From: Actinocorallia herbida
GTDB taxonomy: Bacteria > Actinomycetota > Actinomycetes > Streptosporangiales > Streptosporangiaceae
Assembly (NCBI RefSeq): GCF_003751225.1
Contig: NZ_RJKE01000001.1
Coordinates: forward strand, 868,001 to 932,000
Reading direction: 5' to 3'
DNA length: 64,000 nt
Positions 52,580 to 64,000 of this stretch are shown in pieces. The notes under the pieces were generated by a model that ran no database searches, was not told the DNA's origin, and saw only the letters and a program-made list of their open reading frames with translations. A program made the translations under genes and the position numbers. Within the stretch, counting starts at the first letter, position 1. Every line of letters begins with the position of its first letter.

Positions 52580-53515
52580 ATGGCTCCCGTCGTCACGATG
52601 CGACAGCTGCTGGAAAGCGGCGTCCACTTCGGCCACCAGACGCGTCGGTGGAACCCGAAGATGAAGCGCTTCATCCTCACGGAGCGCAACGGCATCTACA
52701 TCATCGACCTGCAGCAGTCGCTCGCCCACATCGACCGCGCCTTCGAGTTCATCAAGGCGACCGTCGCGCACGGCGGCACGATCCTGTTCGTCGGCACCAA
52801 GAAGCAGGCCCAGGAGGCCATCGCCGAGCAGGCGACCCGCGTCGGCATGCCCTACGTGAACCAGCGCTGGCTGGGCGGCATGCTCACCAACTTCTCCACC
52901 GTGCACAAGCGCCTCCAGCGCCTCAAGGAGCTCGAGCTCCTCGACTTCGACGACGTGGCCGGCTCCGGCATGACGAAGAAGGAGCTGCTCGGTCTCAAGC
53001 GCGAGAAGGAGAAGCTCGAGAAGACCCTTGGCGGTATCCGCGACATGGCGAAGGTCCCCTCCGCCGTGTGGATCGTGGACACCAAGAAGGAGCACATCGC
53101 GATCAACGAGGCGAAGAAGCTCAACATCCCCGTCGTCGCGATCCTCGACACCAACTGCGACCCCGACGAGGTCGACTACCCGATCCCGGGTAACGACGAC
53201 GCCATCCGCGCCGTCAGCATCCTGACCCGCGTCGTCGCCGACGCCGCCGCCGACGGCCTGCTGGCCCGCTCCGGCGGTGGCTCCGACAAGGCCGCCGAGG
53301 TCGTCGAGCCGCTGGCCGAGTGGGAGCGCGAGCTGCTCGAGGGCAAGAAGGACGACGAGTCCGCCGCCGCCGCGCCGGCCGCCGAGGCCGCTCCGGAGGC
53401 CCCCGAGGCCCCTGCCGCCGAAGCCGCCGTCGAGGCCGCTCCGGAAGCCGCCGAGGCTCCGGCCGTCGAGGCCCCCGAGGCCGAGGCCGCGCCCGAGGCT
53501 CCGGCCGCCGAGTAA
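52580..53515 (+). CDS. rpsB: 30S ribosomal protein S2
   Basis: S2 core ([100 protein letters not shown]) with an Ala/Glu/Pro-rich tail of about 60 residues after residue 250. 311 residues. ATG 52580 follows AAGGAG. tsf follows, as in nearly all bacteria. Confidence 0.98.
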   Translation: MAPVVTMRQLLESGVHFGHQTRRWNPKMKRFILTERNGIYIIDLQQSLAHIDRAFEFIKATVAHGGTILFVGTKKQAQEAIAEQATRVGMPYVNQRWLGGMLTNFSTVHKRLQRLKELELLDFDDVAGSGMTKKELLGLKREKEKLEKTLGGIRDMAKVPSAVWIVDTKKEHIAINEAKKLNIPVVAILDTNCDPDEVDYPIPGNDDAIRAVSILTRVVADAAADGLLARSGGGSDKAAEVVEPLAEWERELLEGKKDDESAAAAPAAEAAPEAPEAPAAEAAVEAAPEAAEAPAVEAPEAEAAPEAPAAE

Positions 53516-53551
53516 GTCCTTCTCCCCGACGACGAAGAAAGAACGCGAACC

Positions 53552-54388
53552 ATGGCGAACTTCACCGCCGCCGACGTCAAGCGGCTCCGTGAGCTCACCG
53601 GCTCCGGAATGATGGACTGCAAGAACGCGCTCACCGAGGCCGAGGGCGACTTCGAGAAGGCCGTCGAGATCCTGCGCCTCAAGGGCGCCAAGGATGTCGG
53701 CAAGCGCGCCGAGCGCACCGCGGGCAACGGCCTCGTGGCCGAGTATTTCAAGGGCGACGGCGACGGCACCCTGCTGGAGCTCAACTGCGAGACCGACTTC
53801 GTGGCCAAGCTGGAGTCCTTCGTGGCCCTGGCCGACAAGATCACGAAGTTCGCGGCCGAGTCCGGCGCCGTCGACGTCCCGGCCCTGCTGGGCGCGGAGA
53901 TCGAGCCGGGCAAGACCGTGCAGCTCCTCATCGAGGAGAACTCGGCCACCATCGGCGAGAAGCTCGAGCTGCGCCGCTTCGCGCACTTCACCGGCGCGTA
54001 CGTGGCCAGCTACCTGCACAAGTCGGACCCGCAGCTCCCGCCGACCACCGGTGTGCTGGTCCAGCTGTCGGCCCCCAACGCCGACGTGGCCAAGGACATC
54101 GCGCAGCAGATCGCGGCCATGTCGCCGAAGTACATCACCTTCGACGAGATCCCGGCCGACGTGATCGAGAAGGAGCGGGCCCTGGCTGAGACCAAGACCC
54201 GCGAGGAGGGCAAGCCCGAGGCCGCGATCGCCAAGATCGTCGAGGGTCGGGTCAACTCCTACCTGGCGGACTTCGTCCTGCTCAAGCAGGCGTTCGTCAA
54301 GGACAACAAGAAGACCGTCGCCAAGCTCCTCGAAGAGGCCGGCGTGACGGTCGAGCGTTTCGTGCGGTTCAAGGTCGGCCAGGCCTGA
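53552..54388 (+). CDS. tsf: Elongation factor Ts
   Basis: Nucleotide exchange factor for EF-Tu. The 278 residues start with a UBA-like domain ([22 protein letters not shown]-type region), then [17 protein letters not shown], the TDFVAK signature, and two core subdomains ending [17 protein letters not shown] 53552. Confidence 0.98.
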   Translation: MANFTAADVKRLRELTGSGMMDCKNALTEAEGDFEKAVEILRLKGAKDVGKRAERTAGNGLVAEYFKGDGDGTLLELNCETDFVAKLESFVALADKITKFAAESGAVDVPALLGAEIEPGKTVQLLIEENSATIGEKLELRRFAHFTGAYVASYLHKSDPQLPPTTGVLVQLSAPNADVAKDIAQQIAAMSPKYITFDEIPADVIEKERALAETKTREEGKPEAAIAKIVEGRVNSYLADFVLLKQAFVKDNKKTVAKLLEEAGVTVERFVRFKVGQA

Positions 54389-54418
54389 TCCTCCCGCCAC
54401 CGGCGGTACCGCCCCCAT

Positions 54419-54455
54419 GACGGTCCGCACCCCCCAACGGAGGGTGCGGGCCGTC
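54419..54455 (+). terminator. Hairpin between tsf and pyrH
   Basis: GACGGTCCGCACCC (54419-54432) pairs with 54442-54455 with one G-U pair; flanking CCCAT/ATGGG extends it. No T-run follows. Confidence 0.6.
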
Positions 54456-54494
54456 AATGGGAGAAACTGAACACAGTACGTGAGCAATGCCTAG

Positions 54495-55268
<774 letters not shown>

Positions 55269-55284
55269 GACGGGAGCCAACGCA

Positions 55285-55842
55285 GTGATCGACGAGATCC
55301 TCTTCGAAGCCGAGGAGAAGATGGACAAGGCGGTCTCGGTCGCCAAGGACGACTTCGCCGGCATCCGCACGGGCCGGGTCACCCCCGCGATGTTCAACAA
55401 GATCCTGGTGGAGTACTACGGTGCCCTCACCCCGGTGAACCAGCTCGCGTCCTTCCATCTCCCCGAGCCCCGCATGGTCGTCATCCAGCCGTTCGACAAG
55501 GGTTCCATGTCGGCGATCGAGAAGGCGATCCGCAACAGCGACCTCGGGGTGAACCCGGGCAACGACGGCGTGGTCATCAGGGTGGTCTTCCCGGAGCTCT
55601 CGGAGGAGCGCCGCAGGGAGTACATCAAGATCGCGGGCGGCAAGGCCGAGGACGCCAAGGTCTCGATCCGCAACATCCGCCGCAAGGCCAACGACACGCT
55701 CAACAAGCTCGTCAAGGACGGCGAGGCGGGTGAGGACGAGGTCCGGCGTGCGGAGAAGGAACTGGACGAGGCGACGAAGCGGTACGTGGCCTCGATCGAC
55801 GCCCTTCTTGAGCACAAGAAGGCCGAACTCCTCGAAGTCTGA
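55285..55842 (+). CDS. frr: Ribosome recycling factor
   Basis: A 185-residue [106 protein letters not shown] 55285 follows GGGAG. Its stop overlaps the cdsA ATG by 1 nt. Confidence 0.98.
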   Translation: MIDEILFEAEEKMDKAVSVAKDDFAGIRTGRVTPAMFNKILVEYYGALTPVNQLASFHLPEPRMVVIQPFDKGSMSAIEKAIRNSDLGVNPGNDGVVIRVVFPELSEERRREYIKIAGGKAEDAKVSIRNIRRKANDTLNKLVKDGEAGEDEVRRAEKELDEATKRYVASIDALLEHKKAELLEV

Positions 55843-56675
55843 TGACGCAGGCAGTGGAGCCCACAACCAAGCGCAACCCGGGGCGCAACGTCCCGGTGGC
55901 CGTCGGTGTGGGAGCGGGGCTCGGCACCCTCGTGCTGGTCTCGCTCTACACCGTCCGTGAATCCTTCATGGTCGTCCTGCTCGTGTTCGGCGCGGTCGCG
56001 CTGCGCGAGCTCACGGGCGCCTTCGCGACGCGCGACATCGCCGTGCCGATGCTCCCGGTCGCCCTGGGCAGCGCGGCGATGCTGCCGGCGGCGTTCTACC
56101 AGGGCACCGGCGGCATGGCCGTCACCCTGGCGATGACCGTCCTCGTCACGCTGATCTGGCGGATGAAGGACGGCGCGGCGGGTTATGTGCGCGATGTCAC
56201 CGCGGCGGTCTTCACCGTGGTGTACCTGCCGTTCCTCGTCGGGTTCGCCATGCTCATGCTGGCCCATCCCGACGGCGCGGACCGGATCACCGTGTTCATC
56301 GCGGTCACCGTGGCCAGCGACATCGGCGGCTTCTTCGTCGGCGCCTACCTCGGCAAGCACAAGATCGCCCCCAAGATCAGCCCGAAGAAGACCTGGGAGG
56401 GTTTCGCGGGCTCGGCGATCACCTGCATGGCGGTGGGCGCGTGGCTGCTGACCTGGCGGCTCGACGGCCAGTGGTGGCAGGGCGTGATCCTCGGCGCCTG
56501 CGTGGTGCTGACGGCGACGCTCGGCGACCTCGTCGAGTCGATGATCAAGCGGGATCTGGGCATCAAGGACCTCGGCACGCTGCTGCCCGGCCACGGCGGG
56601 GTGATGGACCGGCTCGACTCGCTGCTGATCACGGTCCCGGTGGCCTGGATCCTGTTCGAGGCGTTCCTGCGATGA
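55842..56675 (+). CDS. cdsA: Phosphatidate cytidylyltransferase
   Basis: Makes CDP-diacylglycerol for phospholipid synthesis. The 277 residues have about eight membrane helices and the CDS signature near the C-terminus ([20 protein letters not shown], then [19 protein letters not shown]), plus [20 protein letters not shown] and [15 protein letters not shown] 55842; the stop overlaps rlmN as ATGA. Confidence 0.96.
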   Translation: MTQAVEPTTKRNPGRNVPVAVGVGAGLGTLVLVSLYTVRESFMVVLLVFGAVALRELTGAFATRDIAVPMLPVALGSAAMLPAAFYQGTGGMAVTLAMTVLVTLIWRMKDGAAGYVRDVTAAVFTVVYLPFLVGFAMLMLAHPDGADRITVFIAVTVASDIGGFFVGAYLGKHKIAPKISPKKTWEGFAGSAITCMAVGAWLLTWRLDGQWWQGVILGACVVLTATLGDLVESMIKRDLGIKDLGTLLPGHGGVMDRLDSLLITVPVAWILFEAFLR

Positions 56676-57880
56676 GCGACACTGAAAGCATGTCTTCCCA
56701 GGTAGCGCCCGAGCAGGCGGAGCCGCAGCAGCCGGAGAACACCGACCCGGAGGCGCAGCGCCAGGCCGTGGCGCCGCGCCGTCCCGGTCAGCTGATCTTC
56801 GCGGGGCCGCGCCGCGCCAAGCCGCCGCGCCATCTCGCCGACCTCACGGTCGCCGAGCGGCGCGAGGCGGTCGCGGCCCTGGGGGAGAAGCCTTTCCGGG
56901 CCGACCAGCTGTCCCGGCACTACTTCGAGAGGCTGATCAGCGATCCCGCGGAGATGCCCGACCTGTCGCAGAAGCTGCGCGACAAGCTCGGCCCCGAGCT
57001 GCTGCCCCGGCTGCTCACCTCGGTGCGCGATCTGGCCTGCGACGGCGGCAAGACCCACAAGACGGTCTGGAAGGCCTTCGACGGGGTGCTGTTCGAGTCG
57101 GTGCTCATGCGGTACCCCGAGCGGGTGACCATGTGCGTCTCCTCACAGGCCGGATGCGGGATGAACTGCCCGTTCTGCGCCACCGGGCAGGCCGGGCTGA
57201 CCCGCAACCTGTCGACCGGGGAGATCGTCGAGCAGGTCGCGGGGGGCCAGCGGGCGCTGAACCGCGGGGACATCGCGGGCGGCCCCGGACGCGTGAGCAA
57301 CATCGTCTTCATGGGCATGGGCGAGCCCCTGGCCAACTACAAGGCGGTGCTCGGCGCCGTGCGGCGGATCACCGAGCCGTCCCCGTCGGGCCTGGGCATC
57401 TCCCAGCGTGGCGTGACGGTCTCGACGGTCGGCCTGGTGCCCGCGATCCACAAGCTCACCGAAGAGGGCCTCTCGGTGCGGCTGGCGGTCTCGCTGCACG
57501 CCCCCGACGACGAGCTGCGCGACACCCTGGTCCCGATCAACACCCGGTTCAAGGTGCGCGAGGTCCTGGACGCCGCGTTCGGATACGCCAGGAAATCCGG
57601 ACGAAGGGTGTCGATCGAGTACGCCCTGATCAAGGACGTCAACGACCACGCGTGGCGGGCCGATCTGCTCGGGAAGCTCTTGAAAGGCAAGCTCGTTCAC
57701 GTCAATCTGATCCCGTTGAACCCGACACCCGGGTCGAAGTGGACGGCTTCGCGGCCGGAGGACGAGCGTGAGTTCGTCCGTCGCCTCGAGGCGCACGGCG
57801 TCGCCGTGACCGTCCGCGACACCCGTGGCCGGGAGATCGACGGCGCCTGTGGCCAGCTCGCCGCGGCGACCCAGAGCTGA
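56672..57880 (+). CDS. rlmN: Dual-specificity 23S rRNA/tRNA methyltransferase RlmN
   Basis: Radical SAM enzyme making m2A in 23S rRNA (A2503) and tRNA. The 402 residues have an N-terminal Pro/Glu/Gln tail, a helical domain ([18 protein letters not shown]), the cluster motif [15 protein letters not shown] (CxxxCxxC), [38 protein letters not shown] and the C-terminal catalytic Cys in [12 protein letters not shown] 56672 overlaps the cdsA stop by 4 nt. Confidence 0.97.
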   Translation: MSDTESMSSQVAPEQAEPQQPENTDPEAQRQAVAPRRPGQLIFAGPRRAKPPRHLADLTVAERREAVAALGEKPFRADQLSRHYFERLISDPAEMPDLSQKLRDKLGPELLPRLLTSVRDLACDGGKTHKTVWKAFDGVLFESVLMRYPERVTMCVSSQAGCGMNCPFCATGQAGLTRNLSTGEIVEQVAGGQRALNRGDIAGGPGRVSNIVFMGMGEPLANYKAVLGAVRRITEPSPSGLGISQRGVTVSTVGLVPAIHKLTEEGLSVRLAVSLHAPDDELRDTLVPINTRFKVREVLDAAFGYARKSGRRVSIEYALIKDVNDHAWRADLLGKLLKGKLVHVNLIPLNPTPGSKWTASRPEDEREFVRRLEAHGVAVTVRDTRGREIDGACGQLAAATQS

Positions 57881-57900
57881 CGTCCGAAGGAGTTCCACCG

Positions 57901-58740
57901 GTGGCCAGGTTTCCCCGCGCGCTGCGCGGTTACTTCGCCAGCGAGGTCGACGCGCTGATCGTCCGGATCGAGGGGGCGCTGGGCGTCCACGAGGAGCCGG
58001 TGCCGCCGATCACCGCGGCCGAGCTGCGCGAGACCAGGCTGGGCGTGGTCCTGCACGGCTACGACCGGCTCGCGGTGGACGCCGCGCTGCTGGAGTACGT
58101 GCGGCAGCTGGAGCACCGCGAGCGCGGCGACGCCGACCCCTACACCGAGACGGTGTCCGGCCAGGTGCCGTGGCTGGTGCGGTGGGTGTCCGAAGCGGAG
58201 TTCCCGGTCACCAGGGTCCGCGCCGCCTACCGCGAGCGCGACGTCGACGCCTTCCTCGACCGGGTCCTCGCGGGCCTGCGCGGCGAGGGGCCCGCGGTCT
58301 CGGGCCGCGCGGTGCGCGAGGCCGTCTTCGGCGGGGTCTTCTGGCGGGCGGGCTACGCCGAGCCCGCGGTCGACCGCTTCCTCAACGAGCTCGCCGCCGC
58401 ACTGGACCACCTTCAGCAGGTCCCCGCGGGGCCCGACGGCCGGGACGGGGCCGCGCCCGCGGACGGGCCGGGCGAGGCGGGCGAGCATCCCGTGGCCGAG
58501 TCCGCCGAAGGCGACGACTCCATGACGGCGGGGGAGACCGCCGAGACGGTTTCACCCGGCGAAGGAGCGGACGGCGCGGACGGCGAGTCCCCTCTCGCGG
58601 CGGAAGCCGACGGAGAGACCGCAAACGCGGACACGGACACGGAAGCCGACGCGGAGCCTGTGGCCGACGAGGAGCCCGCCGAAGAGCCCGACGTGTTCGC
58701 GGGCGCCGGCGGTGCCGAGGGCGGCTCCGCGCGGTCCTGA
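57901..58740 (+). CDS. DivIVA-motif protein with acidic tail
   Basis: A 279-residue protein containing four copies of the short DivIVA-like motif G/A-Y-x(3)-x-V-D-x-x-L: RGYFASEVDALIVRI (about 9-23), HGYDRLAVDAALLEY (52-66), AAYRERDVDAFLDRV (about 105-119) and AGYAEPAVDRFLNEL (about 143-157). The last 110 residues are acidic and Ala/Glu-rich, probably disordered. It may associate with the polar growth machinery (inference). GTG 57901 follows AAGGAG. Confidence 0.75.
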   Translation: MARFPRALRGYFASEVDALIVRIEGALGVHEEPVPPITAAELRETRLGVVLHGYDRLAVDAALLEYVRQLEHRERGDADPYTETVSGQVPWLVRWVSEAEFPVTRVRAAYRERDVDAFLDRVLAGLRGEGPAVSGRAVREAVFGGVFWRAGYAEPAVDRFLNELAAALDHLQQVPAGPDGRDGAAPADGPGEAGEHPVAESAEGDDSMTAGETAETVSPGEGADGADGESPLAAEADGETANADTDTEADAEPVADEEPAEEPDVFAGAGGAEGGSARS

Positions 58741-58797
58741 CGGACGTCCAGGCCCGGTCCGGGGCGGGACGCGGCCTCCCGGTTAGGGTGGGGCGGC

Positions 58798-59226
58798 ATG
58801 AGCGACTGCGTGTTCTGCCGGATCATCGCCGGAGAGGTCGCGGCGCACGTCGTCCTCGACGTCCCGGAGGCCGTGGCGTTCCTCGACGCCCGGCCGGTGT
58901 TCAAGGGCCACACGCTGGTCGTGCCGCGCGCCCACCACGAGACCCTGACCGACCTGCCCCCCGCCGAGATCGGCCCCTTCTTCGCCGTCGTCCAGCGGAT
59001 CGCCGGCGCCGTCGAGTCGGGCCTTGACGCGGCGGGCACGTTCGTGGCGATGAACAACCGCGTCAGCCAGAGCGTGCCCCACCTGCACGCGCACGTGGTC
59101 CCCCGCAACCGCAAGGACGGCCTGCGCGGCTTCTTCTGGCCCCGTCAGCGGTACGAGTCCGACGCCGAGCAGGCCGACTACGCCCGGCGCCTCGCCAAGG
59201 CCCTGGAGCCCGCTCAGGGCCGTTAA
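58798..59226 (+). CDS. HIT family nucleotide hydrolase
   Basis: A 142-residue HIT protein with CVFCRIIAGEVAAHVVLDVP, PVFKGHTLVVPRAHHETLTD and the catalytic triad QSVPHLHAHVVPR (HxHxH). Hydrolyses AMP-linked nucleotides such as Ap4A or adenosine phosphoramidate; substrate not known. ATG 58798. The stop TAA (59224-59226) overlaps the convergent Lrp gene stop by 3 nt within TTAA. Confidence 0.92.
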   Translation: MSDCVFCRIIAGEVAAHVVLDVPEAVAFLDARPVFKGHTLVVPRAHHETLTDLPPAEIGPFFAVVQRIAGAVESGLDAAGTFVAMNNRVSQSVPHLHAHVVPRNRKDGLRGFFWPRQRYESDAEQADYARRLAKALEPAQGR

Positions 59227-59693
59227 CGGGTGCCCCAGCTGTAGGTCTGCTTGCGGAGCTTGAGGTAGACGAAGCTCTCGGTGCCGACCACGGACGGCAC
59301 GGCGCGGATACGGCCGAGGATCTCCAGGAGCTGCTCGTCGGTCTCGGCGACGAGTTCGACCATGAGGTCGAAGGAGCCCGCGGTGATGACGACGTAGTCG
59401 ATCTCGGGCATGGCCGCGAGGTCGTCGGCGACCCGGGTGAGGTCGCCCTCGCACCGCACGCCGATCATCACCTGCCGGCTGAAGCCGAGCATGAGCGGGT
59501 CGGTGACCGCGACGATCTGCATGACGCCCGTGTCCAGCAGTCGCTGGACGCGCTGGCGGACGGCGGCCTCGGACAGGCCCACGGCCTTGCCGATCGCCGC
59601 GTAGGAGCGCCGCCCGTCCTGCTGGAGCTGCTCGATGATCTGCTTGGAGATCGCGTCGAGCTGGACACGGGCTGGGCGCGGGGGCTCGCTCAT
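59223..59693 (-). CDS. Lrp/AsnC family transcriptional regulator
   Basis: A 156-residue full-length Lrp: helix-turn-helix (LDAISKQIIEQLQQDGRRSY, AAIGKAVGLSEAAVRQRVQR) and RAM domain (VMIGVRCEGDLTRVADDLAA, VVITAGSFDLMVELVAETDE). ATG (complement 59691-59693) follows GAGGATGG. It is divergent from the aldehyde dehydrogenase gene and probably regulates it and the polyamine transporter, as in related actinobacteria (inference). Confidence 0.92.
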   Translation of the reverse strand: MSEPPRPARVQLDAISKQIIEQLQQDGRRSYAAIGKAVGLSEAAVRQRVQRLLDTGVMQIVAVTDPLMLGFSRQVMIGVRCEGDLTRVADDLAAMPEIDYVVITAGSFDLMVELVAETDEQLLEILGRIRAVPSVVGTESFVYLKLRKQTYSWGTR

Positions 59694-59918
59694 GGGTCCA
59701 TCCTCCCGTCTGGCCAGGGGTGACGTGCGCGGCGCGGCCGTGCGGACGGGAGGGAAGCCCTCCCATGTCAGGGCAGGCGGCAGCACATTACGGCAACGAA
59801 TCGCGGTCTTGCCGATTGAATCCGTCGAGAAATGCGATTGTAACAACGGAATCACTTGTCCCCGCCGTTATGCTCTGCGAAAGTCAAGCGATTACGGGAC
59901 CACCTGCGGAGGTCGAAG
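59694..59918. promoter_or_regulatory. Divergent control region between the Lrp and aldehyde dehydrogenase genes
   Basis: 225 nt, AT-richer from about 59790 to 59890. A small palindrome TTGT-A-ACAA lies at 59838-59846 and TATGCT at 59869-59874 could be a -10 for the + strand gene. Lrp proteins bind several AT-rich sites in such regions. Confidence 0.45.
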
Positions 59919-61355
<1,437 letters not shown>

Positions 61356-61379
61356 CAAAAGTCGGATATAAAACCATTC

Positions 61380-61432
61380 GTCCGCGCCGTCTCCCGGCGC
61401 CGCGGACACCCCGGGCTCCCCCCGAGCCCGGG
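61380..61432 (+). terminator. Tandem hairpins after the aldehyde dehydrogenase gene
   Basis: GTCCGCG (61380-61386)/CGCGGAC (61401-61407) and CCCGGGCTC (61410-61418)/GAGCCCGGG (61424-61432). They may terminate or attenuate transcription into the transporter genes; no T-run follows. Confidence 0.5.
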
Positions 61433-61519
61433 TCGGTCCCCCAGGAAAGATCCGCACCACGGAGGCGGCGGGCCCCCGCGCCCCCTCCCCGCGCACGACC
61501 CCCCGAAGGACAAGTGGTA

Positions 61520-62629
61520 ATGACGGAGACCCAGTCCGTTCTCCCCGCCATCGAACTGGTCGGCCTCGTCAAGGAGTTCACCGGCAACGGTGAGACGGTC
61601 CGGGCGGTCAAGGGCGTTGACATGCGGATCGAGGAGGGGGAGTTCTTCTCCCTTCTCGGGCCGTCCGGTTGCGGCAAGACGACGACGATGCGGATGATCG
61701 CCGGTTTCGACGAGCCGACGTCGGGCGAGGTGCGCCTGCACGGCAAGGACGTGACGGGTGTGCCGCCGAACAAACGCGACGTGAACATGGTGTTCCAGTC
61801 GTACGCCCTCTTCCCGCACATGACGGTCGCCGACAACGTCGCGTTCGGGCTGCGCCGCAAGGGCGTGGCCAAGGCCGAGGCCGCGGGCAGGGTCGGCGAG
61901 ATGCTGGAGATCGTGGGCCTGGCCGGGCGGGAGAAGCGCCGCCCCGCCGAACTTTCCGGCGGCCAGCAGCAGCGCGTCGCGCTCGCCCGCGCGCTCGTCA
62001 ACGACCCGCGCGCGCTCCTGCTCGACGAGCCGCTCGCCGCCCTCGACCTCAAGCTGCGCCAGAGCATGCAGGTCGAGCTGAAGCGCATCCAGCGCGAGGT
62101 CGGCATCACCTTCGTCTTCGTCACCCACGACCAGGGCGAGGCGCTGACGATGTCGGACCGGATCGCGGTCATGAACGACGGGCGGGTCGAGCAGCTCGGC
62201 AGCCCGCGCGAGATCTACGAGCACCCCGGGTCGAAGTTCGTCGCAGGGTTCATCGGCACCTCCAACCTGTTGTCCGGCACCGTCACCGAGCTGCGCGACG
62301 GCGTCGCGGTGATCGGGCTCGGTGACGCCGAGCGCATCGTGGTCCCCGCAGGGGACGCCGTGATGGGCGCGGACCTGGAGCTGACGGTCCGGCCCGAGAA
62401 GATCGACATGCGCGTCGAAGAGCCGGGGGCCGACCGCAGCAGGCTGCGCGGCACCGTCACCGAGGTCGTCTACCTCGGCACCAGCACCAACTACAACGTC
62501 CGGACGTCCCTCGGGACCACCATCACGGTGTTCACCCAGAACGCCTCGGACGCCGATGACATCGCCGTTCGGGGGGACAGCGTCTGGCTGTCGTGGGAAC
62601 CGCGGCACTCCTACGCGATCGGAGCCTGA
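61520..62629 (+). CDS. potA: Polyamine ABC transporter ATPase PotA
   Basis: A 369-residue ATPase: Walker A LLGPSGCGKTTTMRMIAGFD, Q-loop VFQSYALFPHMTVADNVAFG, signature [16 protein letters not shown], Walker B LLLDEPLAALDLKLRQ, H-loop FVTHDQGEALTMSDRIAVM, and a C-terminal TOBE domain (LELTVRPEKIDMRVEE, GTVTEVVYLGTSTNYNV). Substrate inferred from PotD and the neighbouring dehydrogenase. ATG 61520 follows GAAGGA at 61505-61510. Confidence 0.92.
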   Translation: MTETQSVLPAIELVGLVKEFTGNGETVRAVKGVDMRIEEGEFFSLLGPSGCGKTTTMRMIAGFDEPTSGEVRLHGKDVTGVPPNKRDVNMVFQSYALFPHMTVADNVAFGLRRKGVAKAEAAGRVGEMLEIVGLAGREKRRPAELSGGQQQRVALARALVNDPRALLLDEPLAALDLKLRQSMQVELKRIQREVGITFVFVTHDQGEALTMSDRIAVMNDGRVEQLGSPREIYEHPGSKFVAGFIGTSNLLSGTVTELRDGVAVIGLGDAERIVVPAGDAVMGADLELTVRPEKIDMRVEEPGADRSRLRGTVTEVVYLGTSTNYNVRTSLGTTITVFTQNASDADDIAVRGDSVWLSWEPRHSYAIGA

Positions 62630-62634
62630 AGCAC

Positions 62635-63846
62635 ATGAACGAGATCAACCCCCTCCTGCGCCGCGGCCTGACCCACCGCCGCGACTTCCTGCGCCTCATG
62701 GGCATCGGCGCCGTCGGCATGGCCGCGGCCGCGTGCGGTGTCGAGGGCCAGGGCGGCAAGCAGAACGTCACCCGGTCCGAGGTCGAGAAGTACTGGGCCG
62801 GCAAGACCAGGACCGGCAAGCTCAACTGGGCGAACTGGGTCGGCTACATGGAGGACGACCGGGCGACGCTCAAGGCGTTCACCAAGGCCACCGGCATCGA
62901 GGTGACCTACAAGGAGGTCATCAACGAGAACGCCGAGTGGTTCGGCAAGATCGACGCCCCGCTGCGCGCCAAGCAGTCGATCGGCTTCGACCTGATGGTC
63001 ATGTCGAACGGCATCCAGCTGGAGCAGTGCCGCCAGCTCGGCTACCTCGTGCCCCTGGACCACGCCAAGCTGCCGAACTTCGCGGCGAACGCGGGCGCCT
63101 CGTTCAAGAACCCGTCGTACGACCCGGACAACACCTTTACGATCCCCTACACCTCGGGCATCACGGGCATCGCGTACAACACCAAGTACGTGAAGGAGCC
63201 CATCACCAAGTGGGCCGACCTCCTCGACCCCAAGTACGAGGGCAAGATCGGCATGATGGGCGACTCCCAGGAGCTCGGCAACGTCGGCATGTTCCTGACC
63301 GGCGTCGACCCCGAGAAGTCCACCCCCGACGACTGGGCGAAGGCGGCCGCCAAGCTGCGCGAGCAGCGCCCGCTGGTGCGCAAGTACTACACCCAGGACT
63401 ACATCGAGGCCGTCACCAAGGGTGACGTGTGGATCACCATGGCCTGGTCCGGTGACGCCTACAGCCTCGCCGGTCCCGAGGTGAAGTTCGTGATCCCCGA
63501 AGAGGGCGGCACGATCTGGACGGACAACCTGTGCATCCCGTCCACCGCCGAGAGCCCGGTGGACGCGCTGGAGCTGATGAACTGGCTGTACGACCCGCGG
63601 GCCAACGCCACGCTGACGGAGTACATCAACTACATCACGCCGGTGCCCGGCACCAAGGAGTTCATCCGGCAGGACGCCGACGCCGCGTCCGGCGAGGACA
63701 AGGAGACGCTGGAGGCCCTCATCGAGAGCCCGCTGGTGTACCCGACCGACGCCGACCTGGCGAAGCTGCGCCGCTACCGGACCCTCACCCAGGCGGAGAA
63801 GGAGCAGTACCAGAGCGTCTTCACCCCGATCCCGCAGGGTTCGTAA
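62635..63846 (+). CDS. potD: Polyamine-binding lipoprotein PotD (Tat-type)
   Basis: A 403-residue spermidine/putrescine-binding protein. The N-terminus has a twin-arginine motif HRRDFLRLMGIGAVGMAAAA followed by Cys (lipobox AAAC), so it should be exported folded by Tat and lipid-anchored. The domain shows LNWANWVGYMEDDRATLKAF, TYKEVINENAEWFGKI, IPYTSGITGIAYNTKYVKEP, WADLLDPKYEGKIGMM and DVWITMAWSGDAYSLA. ATG 62635, 5 nt after potA. Confidence 0.92.
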   Translation: MNEINPLLRRGLTHRRDFLRLMGIGAVGMAAAACGVEGQGGKQNVTRSEVEKYWAGKTRTGKLNWANWVGYMEDDRATLKAFTKATGIEVTYKEVINENAEWFGKIDAPLRAKQSIGFDLMVMSNGIQLEQCRQLGYLVPLDHAKLPNFAANAGASFKNPSYDPDNTFTIPYTSGITGIAYNTKYVKEPITKWADLLDPKYEGKIGMMGDSQELGNVGMFLTGVDPEKSTPDDWAKAAAKLREQRPLVRKYYTQDYIEAVTKGDVWITMAWSGDAYSLAGPEVKFVIPEEGGTIWTDNLCIPSTAESPVDALELMNWLYDPRANATLTEYINYITPVPGTKEFIRQDADAASGEDKETLEALIESPLVYPTDADLAKLRRYRTLTQAEKEQYQSVFTPIPQGS

Positions 63847-63847
63847 G

Positions 63848-64000
63848 GTGCGGCGGCGTCTTACCCCCTACCTCCTGATCCTGCCGGGAGGACTCTGGCT
63901 CACCGTGTTCTTCGCGGTGCCGATCATCATGATGCTCTCCTTCTCCCTGATGGAGGGCAACCTGATCGACGGGTTCGCCTTCACGTTCCACTGGCAGAAC
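63848..64000 (+). CDS. potB: Polyamine ABC transporter permease PotB (partial)
   Basis: GTG 63848, 1 nt after the potD stop, opens a frame running to the window edge: RRRLTPYLLILPGGLWLTVF then FAVPIIMMLSFSLMEGN, the first membrane helix and start of the periplasmic loop of a PotB-type permease. The rest is outside the window. Confidence 0.8.
   Translation, partial: MRRRLTPYLLILPGGLWLTVFFAVPIIMMLSFSLMEGNLIDGFAFTFHWQN

Overview
The window is a contiguous stretch of a very GC-rich chromosome carrying core bacterial genes. GTG starts, the gene order rpmB-fakA-recG-rsmD-coaD-DUF177-rpmF-rnc-mutM-smc-ftsY-amt-glnB-glnD-ffh-rpsP-khpA-rimM-trmD-rplS-lepB-rnhB-DUF2469-yraN-yifB-dprA-rpsB-tsf-pyrH-frr-cdsA-rlmN, and families such as DUF3515, DUF2469, a lone RAM-domain protein and a DivIVA-like protein point to Actinomycetota. 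A filamentous, Streptosporangiales-like member is my inference. I saw no transposase, phage gene, CRISPR array, tRNA or rRNA.

Regions. 1-7.7 kb: end of a trans-sulfuration enzyme, ddl, a secreted beta-propeller protein, a compact formamidase-like protein, a DUF3515 lipoprotein coupled to a RAM-domain regulator, thiL, a membrane-anchored CBM2-like protein, thiD and rpmB. 7.9-19.4 kb: a DAK2 kinase, recG, a Cys-containing leader peptide ahead of a HEAT-repeat gene, a repeat-rich spacer, rsmD, a penicillin-binding protein inserted before coaD, then DUF177-rpmF and rnc-mutM-acyP. 19.5-29.9 kb: smc, ftsY and the nitrogen genes amt-glnB-glnD, with a dyad operator before amt. 30.0-38.9 kb: an unusual phosphate-uptake locus. 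39-45.9 kb: ffh and the rpsP-to-yraN housekeeping series. 45.9-52.3 kb: yifB and dprA, then a three-gene ECF42-type sigma module and an M23-like protein. 52.5-59.2 kb: rpsB-tsf, pyrH-frr-cdsA-rlmN, a DivIVA-like protein and a HIT protein. 59.2-64 kb: an Lrp-type regulator divergent from an aminobutyraldehyde dehydrogenase, followed by polyamine ABC transporter genes cut off by the window edge.

The most unusual part is the phosphate locus (30.1-38.9 kb). It encodes three PstS-like binding proteins, none with a clear lipobox. Two of them end in a transmembrane anchor. Between these and pstB lies a sortase-fold membrane protein whose catalytic His, Cys and Arg all appear lost. The genes from pstA to the pseudosortase overlap by 4 nt at each junction, so they look like one translationally coupled unit. 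The first binding-protein gene has a leader that can hide its ribosome binding site, and a strong hairpin separates it from pstC.

Second in interest is the leader peptide at 12323-12400, whose C-terminus matches the actinobacterial His-Val-Asp-Leu...Cys-Arg leader family usually found before sulfur genes. Here it precedes a HEAT-repeat gene. Most other genes are ordinary housekeeping genes; the remaining oddities are starts, spacers and small repeats, listed separately.
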